Assembly (NCBI GenBank): GCA_018335855.1
Contig: JAGXRM010000010.1
Coordinates: 62,001 to 126,000, forward strand
DNA from: Clostridiales bacterium
GTDB taxonomy: Bacteria > Bacillota > Dethiobacteria > Dethiobacterales > Dethiobacteraceae
Length of the DNA stretch: 64,000 nt
Direction: 5' to 3'
The stretch's first letter is position 1. Each line of letters starts with the position of its first letter. Positions 56,878-64,000 of this stretch are shown piece by piece. The position numbers and the translations under genes are program-made. A model generated the notes under the pieces. It was not told where the DNA came from and did no database searches. It worked only from the letters and a program-made list of their open reading frames with translations.

Positions 56878-58023
56878 TTAGGCGCGTTTTTTCAAAAATT
56901 CGTCAATATGGGTGGCTAACTGGTCATATTCAATCAGGAATGCGTCATGACCAAACGTTGACTGCAGTTCCCGATAGTCTGTCTCAACGCCGCAACGGCG
57001 CAGTTCCACTGCCAGACCCCGGATTTCACCAGGTGGGTAGAGCAGGTCGCTACTGATACCGACAAGAAGCACAGGGCCCACAATACGGCGCAGCACTTCT
57101 GCCGGTGACGGATATCCGCGGGAAAGATCATGCAGATCCATCGCTTTTGTCAGGTACAAATATGAGTTGGCGTCAAATCGTTTTACCAGTTTACTTCCCT
57201 GATAATTAAGGTACCTTTCCACCTCAAAGTCCTGAAAAAAATTGTAAACATCGTGTTCTTTGCCGGCGAGTTTACGTCCGAAGCGTTCTTCAAATGTTTC
57301 TTTACTTTTATACGTAATGGTGCCAATCATCCGCGCCAGAGCCAGACCGCCTACCGGGTATGTTCTGCCGTAATAATTGCCGCGGCACCACTCTGCATCG
57401 TTCATGATTGCTTTTCGGCCGGCCTGATTGTATGCGATGGCTAAAGGGGTTAACCGCTCTGACGCTGCTATGGCGATTACGGAGTCCACCATTTCGGGGA
57501 ATGTTACCGCCCACTCCAGCGCCTGCATGCCTCCCATCGATCCGCCTGCCACCGTAACCAGCCGTTTGACTCCTAAGTGTTCAAGAAGATACTTCTGCCC
57601 CCGAACCATGTCACGGATGGTGATTACGGGAAAATCCATGGCAAAGGGTACACCGGTATCGGGATTCAGTGAAGCGGGACCGGTGGTGCCGTAGCAACCG
57701 CCCAACACATTGGAACACACGATAAAATACCGCTCCGTGTCAAAAACTTTACCGGGTCCAATCAGGCCGTGCCACCACCCCTGTTCCTGTTCCGGCCGAT
57801 CGGTAAACGTGCCGGCATGGGCAGTGCCGGTTAGGGCATGGGGAATATAAATAGCGTTTTTCCCGTCAGGCGCCAGTGTCCCATATGTCTCATAAGCAAC
57901 AGTAACAGGCCCCAGGCTTTTTCCGCTTTCCAGCCGAAACAAAGCGGGAGGATAGGCAAACGTATACGTTTTCTGCGCAGGCCAATCTCCGCGAAAATAT
58001 TCAATATCCGGCTGGCCATTCAT
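56878..58023 (-). CDS. metX: Homoserine O-acetyltransferase
   Basis: 381 residues, alpha/beta hydrolase: nucleophile elbow AGGSMGGMQALEW, GCYGTTGP, and C-terminal FGHDAFL (catalytic His). Acetylates homoserine for methionine synthesis. Five nt after metY, under the same SAM-I riboswitch. Could alternatively be a succinyltransferase. Confidence 0.93.
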   Translation of the reverse strand: MNGQPDIEYFRGDWPAQKTYTFAYPPALFRLESGKSLGPVTVAYETYGTLAPDGKNAIYIPHALTGTAHAGTFTDRPEQEQGWWHGLIGPGKVFDTERYFIVCSNVLGGCYGTTGPASLNPDTGVPFAMDFPVITIRDMVRGQKYLLEHLGVKRLVTVAGGSMGGMQALEWAVTFPEMVDSVIAIAASERLTPLAIAYNQAGRKAIMNDAEWCRGNYYGRTYPVGGLALARMIGTITYKSKETFEERFGRKLAGKEHDVYNFFQDFEVERYLNYQGSKLVKRFDANSYLYLTKAMDLHDLSRGYPSPAEVLRRIVGPVLLVGISSDLLYPPGEIRGLAVELRRCGVETDYRELQSTFGHDAFLIEYDQLATHIDEFLKKRA

Positions 58024-58028
58024 AAGAA

Positions 58029-59309
58029 TTACCTCCCTAATGCTTGCTCCAAATCTGCCGTCAAATCTGCCACATCCTCCAAACCTACGGAGAGGCGGAC
58101 AAAGTCCTCTGAAACTCCGGCGCTTTGCTGCTCATCCGCCGTCAACTGGGAATGGGTCGTCGATGCGGGATGGATTGCCAGCGATTTGGCATCCCCAATA
58201 TTTGCTAAGTGAGAAAAAAGTTCCAGTGAGTCAATAAAGCGTTTTCCTGCGTCACGGCCGCCTTTGATGCCAAAGCCGACCAGCGCACCGCAACCTTTGG
58301 TCAGATACTTATTTGCCAGATCGTGTGTGGGGTGTCCGGGAAGGCCAGGATAATTCACCCAACTGACCTGGGGATGGTTACTTAAAAACTCAGCCACAGC
58401 CAAGGCGTTGGCTGTATGGCGCTCCATCCGCAGATGCAGTGTTTCCAACCCCTGCAAGAAAAGGAACGCATTAAACGGTGACAACGATGTGCCTAAATCC
58501 CGCAGTAGCTGCACCCTTGCCTTAAGAATGTAAGCTATGGCGCCGAATGTTTCCACATAGCGGAGGCCGTGGTAGCTGGGATCCGGCTCGGTCAGATCGG
58601 GAAAACGGCCGCCGGTCCAGTCAAATTTTCCCGAATCAATGATGATTCCACCGATAGATGTGCCGTGGCCGCCGATAAACTTAGTCAGAGAGTGGACAAC
58701 AATATCCGCGCCATGCTCAAGCGGATTAAACAGATACGGAGACATCACCGTATTGTCTACAATCAGCGGAATACCAGCCTCGTGGGCAATTTGGGAAACG
58801 GCAGCAAAATCAAGCACATCGAGCTTGGGATTGCCCAGGGACTCAGCGAAAACAGCCTTCGTCTTTTCGTTAATCGCACGACGGAAGTTTTCCGGGTCTT
58901 TGGGATCAACCAAACGGACGGTGACACCGAACTTGGCAAATGTGGATGTGAACAGCGTGTATGTACCACCGTAAAGACTGCTGGCAGAAACGATCTCGTC
59001 TCCGGGACGAGTCAGGTTCAGTAAAGCCAGTGTGATTGCAGACTGACCACTGGAGACAGCCAAAGCGGCAATTCCCCCCTCTAGCAGGGCCAGCCGTTTT
59101 TCCAACACATCGGTGGTGGGATTCATAATCCTCGTATAGATATTACCAAACTCCTGCAACCCGAACAAACGGGCGGCATGGTCCGAATCCTTAAACACAT
59201 ACGATGTGGTCTGATAGATGGGTACGGCCCGGGATCCTGTGGTCGGGTCCGGCTCCTGCCCTCCGTGTACAGCAAGCGTGTTAAAACGATAATCCTTACT
59301 CATATACAT
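58029..59309 (-). CDS. metY: O-acetylhomoserine sulfhydrylase
   Basis: 426 residues, Cys/Met-metabolism PLP family: [14 protein letters not shown] Lys in [12 protein letters not shown]. Forms homocysteine from O-acetylhomoserine and sulfide. ATG 59309 (ATG 59303 possible), AAGGAGG upstream. Its leader is a SAM-I riboswitch. Confidence 0.95.
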   Translation of the reverse strand: MYMSKDYRFNTLAVHGGQEPDPTTGSRAVPIYQTTSYVFKDSDHAARLFGLQEFGNIYTRIMNPTTDVLEKRLALLEGGIAALAVSSGQSAITLALLNLTRPGDEIVSASSLYGGTYTLFTSTFAKFGVTVRLVDPKDPENFRRAINEKTKAVFAESLGNPKLDVLDFAAVSQIAHEAGIPLIVDNTVMSPYLFNPLEHGADIVVHSLTKFIGGHGTSIGGIIIDSGKFDWTGGRFPDLTEPDPSYHGLRYVETFGAIAYILKARVQLLRDLGTSLSPFNAFLFLQGLETLHLRMERHTANALAVAEFLSNHPQVSWVNYPGLPGHPTHDLANKYLTKGCGALVGFGIKGGRDAGKRFIDSLELFSHLANIGDAKSLAIHPASTTHSQLTADEQQSAGVSEDFVRLSVGLEDVADLTADLEQALGR

Positions 59310-59350
59310 TCCTCCTTTATTATATCATGACCTTTTTTCTCCAAGTACAA

Positions 59351-59495
59351 GAAAAAAACCACTTCTGAGAAAAGAAGAGGTTCATGTGCCGCTCTTCTTA
59401 TCTCCCAGGATTGCTCCTGCGGGAATTGGCACCTTCCAGTCTGCGCTGGGGTTGCCGGGCTTCATCGGGCCAGTCCCTCTGCCTCTCTTGATAAG
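59351..59495 (-). promoter_or_regulatory. SAM-I (S-box) riboswitch
   Basis: Minus strand from CTTATCAAGAGAGGCAGAGG, through GACTGGCCCGATGAAGCCCG and AAGGTGCCAATTCC, to GATAAGAAGAG. A terminator hairpin ACCTCTTCT...AGAAGTGGT followed by TTTTTT competes with pairing of AAGAAGAG to CTCTTCTT, giving SAM-dependent termination ahead of metY-metX. Confidence 0.96.
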
Positions 59496-59621
59496 ATTCT
59501 ATAAGTTTTTTCATTACCACTTAATCTATATGTTAACTATGATAACAGGGATGACGTTCATTGTCAACGAATAAAAAGAGAATTTCTTCCCAACAATTAC
59601 CACAAAGATTGTGAAGGAATC

Positions 59622-59739
59622 TTAACATTTTTATCGCCATAAGGATAATTTGCAACAGGCCGACCATCAGAGAAATGTGCGTATTGCAGCAGGAGAATAA
59701 TTAGCTATTGCACGAGACCCGCCCGATGGGCGGGTTTTT
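59622..59739 (+). ncRNA. Candidate small RNA or attenuated leader
   Basis: Sigma A-like promoter TTAACA (59622-59627), 16 nt, GATAAT (59644-59649), then about 80 nt to a strong intrinsic terminator ACCCGCCC-GAT-GGGCGGGT-TTTT (59717-59739). No ORF beyond nine codons and no recognised RNA family. The serC promoter lies just after, so it is a separate unit. Confidence 0.5.
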
Positions 59740-59757
59740 ACATGAGAAAATAAAAAC

Positions 59758-59787
59758 TTGAGATAAATACTGTTTATAGATTATAAT
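59758..59787 (+). promoter_or_regulatory. Sigma A promoter of serC
   Basis: TTGAGA (59758-59763), 18-nt spacer, TATAAT (59782-59787), 33 nt before the serC start. Confidence 0.75.
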
Positions 59788-59819
59788 AAAAGGAAACTCT
59801 CCTATTGGAGGTACCGTCA

Positions 59820-60908
59820 ATGCATGACAGAGTTTACAATTTTAATCCCGGCCCATCTACTCTACCATTATCCGTACTGGAACAGGCACAACGTGAGCTT
59901 TTCAATTATAAAGGGACAGGCATGTCTGTCATGGAAATCTCCCATCGCTCCAAAGAGTTTGAAGCAATTATCCAACGTGCGGAAACTCTCATTAAGGAGT
60001 TGTCGGGCGTGGGAGACAACTACCGTGTACTCTTTATTCAAGGCGGTGCCAGTTTGCAGTTTGACATGATTCCCATGAACTTCCTGCCGGAGGGAAAGAC
60101 CGCAGATTACATAATTACCGGTGCCTTTGCAGAAAAAGCATATAAAGAAGCGAAAAAGATGGGCGCTGCGAACGTGGCTGCAACAACAGAAGCAGAGAAT
60201 TTCCGGCGTGTACCCCGGCCCGATGAAATCAAGCTAACCGATGATGCTGCGTATGCTCATATTACCACAAACAACACAATCTTCGGGACGCAGTGGCACT
60301 ACACACCGGATACGGACAATATCCCCCTAATCGCTGATATGTCCAGCGACATCTTATCCCGTCCGATGGATATGAATAAATTCAGTCTGGTGTATGCCGG
60401 TGCCCAAAAGAATCTGGGGCCATCCGGCGTCGGTGTCATTCTAATCCGCCAGGATCTGTTGGAGAGAGTTGCTCCAAATGTGCCAACCATGTTGCGCTAT
60501 GATACTTATGCAAAAAATGATTCCCTTTATAATACACCTCCTACCTTCGGTATCTATATGATAGGATTAGTACTGGAATGGATCAAGGAAAAGGGTGGTC
60601 TCCCTGCTATGGAGAGGCATAACATGGAAAAAGCCGGTTATATCTATGAAGCAATCGATAAAAGTAGCGGGTTTTACACCGGACATGCGGAAAAAGAGAG
60701 CCGCTCGCTGATGAATATCACGTTCCGTCTGCCCAGTGAGGAACTGGATAAGAAGTTTCTCAATGAGGCGGCAGCACGGAACCTGGTCGGCCTGAAAGGT
60801 CACCGTTCCGTAGGCGGGATGCGCGCTTCCGTCTACAACGCCATGAGTAAGCCCGGGTGTCTCGCTCTGGCAGAATTTATGGACAGTTTCCGAAAAAACT
60901 ACGCATAA
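59820..60908 (+). CDS. serC: Phosphoserine aminotransferase
   Basis: 362 residues: NFNPGPSTLPLSVLEQ, IQGGASLQFDMIPMN, PLP Lys in VYAGAQKNLGPSGV. Makes phosphoserine. ATG 59820 behind GGAGG. Followed after 35 nt by an aminotransferase gene. Confidence 0.96.
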   Translation: MHDRVYNFNPGPSTLPLSVLEQAQRELFNYKGTGMSVMEISHRSKEFEAIIQRAETLIKELSGVGDNYRVLFIQGGASLQFDMIPMNFLPEGKTADYIITGAFAEKAYKEAKKMGAANVAATTEAENFRRVPRPDEIKLTDDAAYAHITTNNTIFGTQWHYTPDTDNIPLIADMSSDILSRPMDMNKFSLVYAGAQKNLGPSGVGVILIRQDLLERVAPNVPTMLRYDTYAKNDSLYNTPPTFGIYMIGLVLEWIKEKGGLPAMERHNMEKAGYIYEAIDKSSGFYTGHAEKESRSLMNITFRLPSEELDKKFLNEAAARNLVGLKGHRSVGGMRASVYNAMSKPGCLALAEFMDSFRKNYA

Positions 60909-60943
60909 CGCTGGACACGGCTTATTAAGGAGAGTGGAGATAC

Positions 60944-62134
60944 ATGCTGTCAACCAAAGCTCAGTCAATCAGTCCTTCCCCCACCATGGCCATAGATGCC
61001 CAGGCAAAACTCATGAAAAGTCAGGGGATTGATGTTATCGGATTCGGGGCCGGGGAACCCGATTTTGATACACCGGAACATATTAAAGAAGCGGCTATGG
61101 ATGCTGTCCGGCAAGGCTTTACCAAATACACGCCGGTCGCCGGTGCCCTTGATTTGCAAAAAGCCATCTGTGAAAAGCTGAAAAACGATAACGGCCTTAC
61201 GTATGAGCCCACACAAATCGTCGTCAGCAACGGCGCTAAGCATTCTCTTACCAACGTTTTTGCCGCTCTGCTTGATCCCGGTGATGAAGTCATTATTCCC
61301 GCTCCATTCTGGGTGAGCTATTCGGAGATTGTCAAACTCAACGACGGGATCCCGGTCATTGTACCTACCCGGGAGAAGAATAATTTTAAGGTGACGGTGG
61401 CAGAACTTGGGGCAGCCTTAACGCCAAAAACTAAAGCTTTGCTCATTAACAGCCCCAATAATCCCACAGGCCAGGTTTACACCCGGGAAGAGCTGCAAGC
61501 GATTGCAGATTTTGCTGTGGCCAATCAACTGTTTGTCATTTCCGACGAGATTTATGAAAAGTTAATTTACGGGGACTACGAACATGTCAGCATCGCTTCC
61601 CTGGGGGATGACATAAAAGATCTGACGATTGTAGTCAACGGCGTCTCAAAAACGTATTCCATGACCGGCTGGCGGATTGGCTATACCGCCTCACGGCTGG
61701 ATATTGCTAAGATTATGGGAAGCGTGCAAAGCCACGCCACATCCAATGCTAACTCTATTGCGCAAAAGGCGGCTATTGCCGCCATGCAGGGACCGCAGGA
61801 TTGTGTAGACACAATGAAAGCCGCCTTTGCCGAACGGCGGGATTATATGGTTAAAAAAATTGCATCAATCCCGGGCCTGTCATGTATAGAACCTGTGGGC
61901 GCCTTCTATGTCTTTATGAAAGCAGACAGCATCTTCGGTCGCTCCTACGGCAACCATGTTATAGACTCCAGCGACTCCTTTGCCACCCTGCTCCTGGAGC
62001 ACGCCAAGGTAGCCGTTGTCCCCGGAACCGGTTTTGGGGCTCCTGAATACGTCCGTCTCTCCTATGCCCTTGCCCTGGATGAAATTAAAACAGGCTTGGA
62101 GCGGATTGAGGCATTTATGAACGAATTGAAATAG
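60944..62134 (+). CDS. aspC: Class I aminotransferase (aspartate type)
   Basis: 396 residues. FGAGEPDFDTP, SPNNPTGQVY, PLP Lys in VSKTYSMTGWRIGY, and LSYALALDEI. AspAT-Ib-like. AAGGAGAG ribosome binding site. Likely co-transcribed with serC. Confidence 0.93.
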   Translation: MLSTKAQSISPSPTMAIDAQAKLMKSQGIDVIGFGAGEPDFDTPEHIKEAAMDAVRQGFTKYTPVAGALDLQKAICEKLKNDNGLTYEPTQIVVSNGAKHSLTNVFAALLDPGDEVIIPAPFWVSYSEIVKLNDGIPVIVPTREKNNFKVTVAELGAALTPKTKALLINSPNNPTGQVYTREELQAIADFAVANQLFVISDEIYEKLIYGDYEHVSIASLGDDIKDLTIVVNGVSKTYSMTGWRIGYTASRLDIAKIMGSVQSHATSNANSIAQKAAIAAMQGPQDCVDTMKAAFAERRDYMVKKIASIPGLSCIEPVGAFYVFMKADSIFGRSYGNHVIDSSDSFATLLLEHAKVAVVPGTGFGAPEYVRLSYALALDEIKTGLERIEAFMNELK

Positions 62135-62153
62135 CTTATTAAGCCAGTATTTA

Positions 62154-62188
62154 AAGAACCCCGAGCCAAAACTCGGGGTTCTTTTTTT
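62154..62188 (+). terminator. Terminator of serC-aspC
   Basis: AAGAACCCCGAG, loop CCAAAA, CTCGGGGTTCTT then TTTTT. Confidence 0.9.
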
Positions 62189-62190
62189 GC

Positions 62191-62238
62191 GTTTTCACAT
62201 TGTGAAAGAATTAGGTTAATTGTTAAACCTGACCCCGG
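62191..62238 (-). repeat. 3'-end repeat, copy in thiI
   Basis: Same element as 32673-32723: identical over 21 bases at the stop codon (core GGGGTCAGGTTTAACAATT), then TAATTCTTTCACAATGTGAAA. Codes for thiI's final RGQV. Confidence 0.8.
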
Positions 62239-63398
62239 ATTTCGATGGTTTCGGTTTTTTCCAGGCTTTCTGTGACAAGGGCTTCGATGTCCAGGGCTTT
62301 TTCGGCTTCTTCGACATCAGCGAGGCGGGGTCGGGTAACTGGGAATTCGGGGAGAAAGACGGTACAGCAGTCCTCATAGGGGCGGATGGAGATATCGTAA
62401 GTGTCGATGCGGCGGGAAATATTGACGATTTCTTCTTTGTCCATGCCGATGAGGGGCCGAAAGACCGGGATTGTCGTGACATGTTCAATCACGTGGATGC
62501 TTTCCATGGTCTGGCTGGCTACCTGACCCAGGCTTTCCCCGGTAATCAGGGCCAGGGCACCCCGTTGTTCCGCCAGTCGCTCTGCGATACGGAACATCAT
62601 GCGGCGCATCAGTGTTACTGTCAGCTTTTCCGGGCACTTTAACCGCAACTCCTTTTGAATTTCAGTGAAGTGAGCCACATGGAGAAGGATTTTACCGCCG
62701 TAACCCGTAAGAACCCGGGTAAGGTCGACCACTTTCTCTTTAGCACGCTCGCTGGTAAAGGGAAAACTGTGGAAATGGAGTGCCTCCAGCGTTACTCCAC
62801 GCTTCATTGTCATCCAGCCGGCAACAGGACTGTCGATACCGCCGGAAATGAGGAGCAGCCCTTTTCCGGATGCACCAACGGGCAAGCCTCCCGGCCCCGG
62901 GATACGTTGTGTATAGATATATGTTTCATGATCCCGGATTTCCACATCAAGAACCTGGTCTGGGTGATGGACGTCCACAGTCAGGCCGGGTACATGGTCC
63001 AGCAGGTACTCACCCACATCCCTGCTGACTTCGGGAGAGCGCAGGGGAAAGCGTTTGTTGGCCCGTTTTGTCTCCACTTTAAAGGTCATGCCGGGTTTGG
63101 CCACTTTGCCCAGCTCCCGGGCTGCGACCGCTTTAATACTCTCTATGTCCAATTCCGCAATAGCCACCGGGCTGAGGGAAACGATGCCGAAGACTTGCTG
63201 TAGCCGACGAATCACAGCAGCCGTATCACCTTCCAGCACTTCCACAAAATTACGTCCGCGGTACTGCTGGATACGACATTCGGCAATGCCGAGCAAGCTT
63301 CTTTTAATATTGGCTGTCAGTTTATTCTCAAAAAACTTCCTGTTTTTTCCCTTAAGGCCAATTTCACCGTAACGGATTAAGAGTAATGCTTTCATCAT
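62223..63398 (-). CDS. thiI: tRNA 4-thiouridine synthetase ThiI
   Basis: 391 residues: ferredoxin-like and THUMP domains (1-165), then a PP-loop ATPase (LISGGIDSPVAGW) with YEDCCTVFLP. No C-terminal rhodanese domain, as in most Bacillota. Transfers sulfur to U8 of tRNA. ATG 63398 or 63395; GGAGG is part of the desulfurase stop region. Pairs with the cysteine desulfurase upstream. Confidence 0.96.
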   Translation of the reverse strand: MMKALLLIRYGEIGLKGKNRKFFENKLTANIKRSLLGIAECRIQQYRGRNFVEVLEGDTAAVIRRLQQVFGIVSLSPVAIAELDIESIKAVAARELGKVAKPGMTFKVETKRANKRFPLRSPEVSRDVGEYLLDHVPGLTVDVHHPDQVLDVEIRDHETYIYTQRIPGPGGLPVGASGKGLLLISGGIDSPVAGWMTMKRGVTLEALHFHSFPFTSERAKEKVVDLTRVLTGYGGKILLHVAHFTEIQKELRLKCPEKLTVTLMRRMMFRIAERLAEQRGALALITGESLGQVASQTMESIHVIEHVTTIPVFRPLIGMDKEEIVNISRRIDTYDISIRPYEDCCTVFLPEFPVTRPRLADVEEAEKALDIEALVTESLEKTETIEIRGQV

Positions 63399-64000
63399 TT
63401 ACCTCCGGGTAAACAGGCGGAGATTTGCAGCATTGTCCCGCAGTTTCTCCAGCGTGTAGTCTATTTCTTCTTCTGTATTGTAGGGAGAGAAGCTGAAGCG
63501 CAGTGATGCTTCGATTTCTTTCTCCGCTCTACCCATGGCCAGCAATACATGGCTGGGGTCGGCGCGGTGGGAGTGGCAGGCTGAACCTGTTGAAATGTAG
63601 ATGCCGTGCTCTTCCAGGGCATGAACAAGCACTTCCCCCTTGATGCCGGAAATTGTTACACTCAGAATATGCGGCGCAGCCCCTGCCTGTCCGTTATAAA
63701 AGACGTCGGGGATGGCTTCCATTATTCCGGCCAGCATCCGCTGGCGTAAATTGGCCATCAAACGGTTATTTTCTTCCTGCTTTTGTACAGCAATTTGGGC
63801 AGCTTCAGCGAAGCCGGCAATGCCCGCTGTATTTTCCGTACCTGGTCGAAATCCTTTTTCCTGATCGCCCCCGTGGAGCAGGGGCTCTAACAAGACGCCG
63901 CCTTTACAGTAGAAAGCGCCAACACCTTTGGGACCGTGGATTTTATGCGCGGAAAATGAAATCAGGTCGGCCTGCCAGTTGCCTGGCAACACAGGGAGTT
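63399..64000 (-). CDS. Cysteine desulfurase (NifS/IscS family), 5' end beyond window
   Basis: C-terminal ~200 residues. PLP Lys in FSAHKIHGPKG, FRPGTENTAGI, catalytic Cys in STGSACHSHR. Mobilises cysteine sulfur; adjacency to thiI (stop TAA touching its start) makes it the likely sulfur donor for ThiI. The N-terminal half lies past the right edge. Confidence 0.94.
   Translation of the reverse strand, partial: LPVLPGNWQADLISFSAHKIHGPKGVGAFYCKGGVLLEPLLHGGDQEKGFRPGTENTAGIAGFAEAAQIAVQKQEENNRLMANLRQRMLAGIMEAIPDVFYNGQAGAAPHILSVTISGIKGEVLVHALEEHGIYISTGSACHSHRADPSHVLLAMGRAEKEIEASLRFSFSPYNTEEEIDYTLEKLRDNAANLRLFTRR

Noticed and set aside
59740-59819. T-box or serine-specific leader for serC
   Set aside because: No T-box sequence (TGGNACC-like) or specifier loop is seen, and a sigma A promoter lies directly upstream of the start.

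Overview
The window is one stretch of a chromosome from an endospore-forming, probably anaerobic and possibly alkaliphilic Bacillota, of the Peptococcaceae/Dethiobacteria kind. This placement is inferred from gene content and not from a marker-gene tree. Sporulation genes present are spo0F, sigG, spoIIR, spoIID, spoIIID and a spoIIQ-like M23 gene. The window also has a V-type ATPase with a Na+-type proteolipid, a hexaheme cytochrome, a 2[4Fe-4S] ferredoxin and nickel-pincer cofactor genes. No tRNA, rRNA or CRISPR array was seen.

Layout, left to right. 0-10 kb (mostly minus strand): a PHP phosphoesterase cut by the window edge, a DUF5667 protein, a lone Phd-like protein, then mbl, spoIIID, an inserted AAA/DUF4143 ATPase, the spoIIQ-like gene, spoIID, an orphan nucleotidyltransferase, murA and ywmB. 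10-13.3 kb is an accessory patch: a PhoU-like protein, a hexaheme cytochrome and a REP-associated transposase flanked by its repeats. 13.3-22.4 kb is the nine-gene V-ATPase operon (order F-I-K-E-C-G-A-B-D, as in Enterococcus ntp) preceded by an AtpZ-like gene. 22.6-30.5 kb: thiolase, a flippase-like protein, wecB, comEB, upp, glyA, rpiB, ywlE and tsaC. 30.7-36.9 kb: larB-larC facing larE, then YibE/F, a Fur-family regulator and a Na/Pi cotransporter. 37-45.5 kb: spoIIR, sigG, nikR, prmC, prfA, DUF1385, rpmE, a LysM-M23 protein, a Ca2+ antiporter and glpX. 45.5-53.9 kb: tal, fba, spo0F, a new 31-residue ORF, Yip1, sppA, ferredoxin, pyrG, speB, speE and pyruvoyl arginine decarboxylase. 54-64 kb: PBP1A, an MBL hydrolase, metX-metY under a SAM-I riboswitch, a candidate small RNA, serC, an aminotransferase, thiI and a cysteine desulfurase cut by the window edge.

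The core gene order recalls the Bacillus subtilis segment pyrG-spo0F-fba-tal-glpX-rpmE-prfA-prmC-spoIIR-ywlC-ywlE-rpiB-glyA-upp-atp-ywmB-murAA-spoIID-spoIIQ-spoIIID-mbl. The main departure is that the F-type ATP synthase slot holds a V-type, probably Na+-coupled ATPase, while an AtpZ-like gene remains at its head. Other insertions (AAA/DUF4143, nucleotidyltransferase, cytochrome/transposase, lar genes) interrupt the shared order.

Several repeat families run through the window. One is a REP family (core GGGGACGGTTC) around a RAYT transposase, with a perfect 29-bp palindrome 25 kb away. A second supplies the last codons (Arg-Gly-Gln) of larC, larE and thiI. A third, about 130 bp long and palindromic, sits inside the polyamine operon. 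Sequence-visible regulation includes a complete SAM-I riboswitch, candidate forespore (sigma F/G) and sigma H promoters, and a promoter-terminator unit without a gene before serC.
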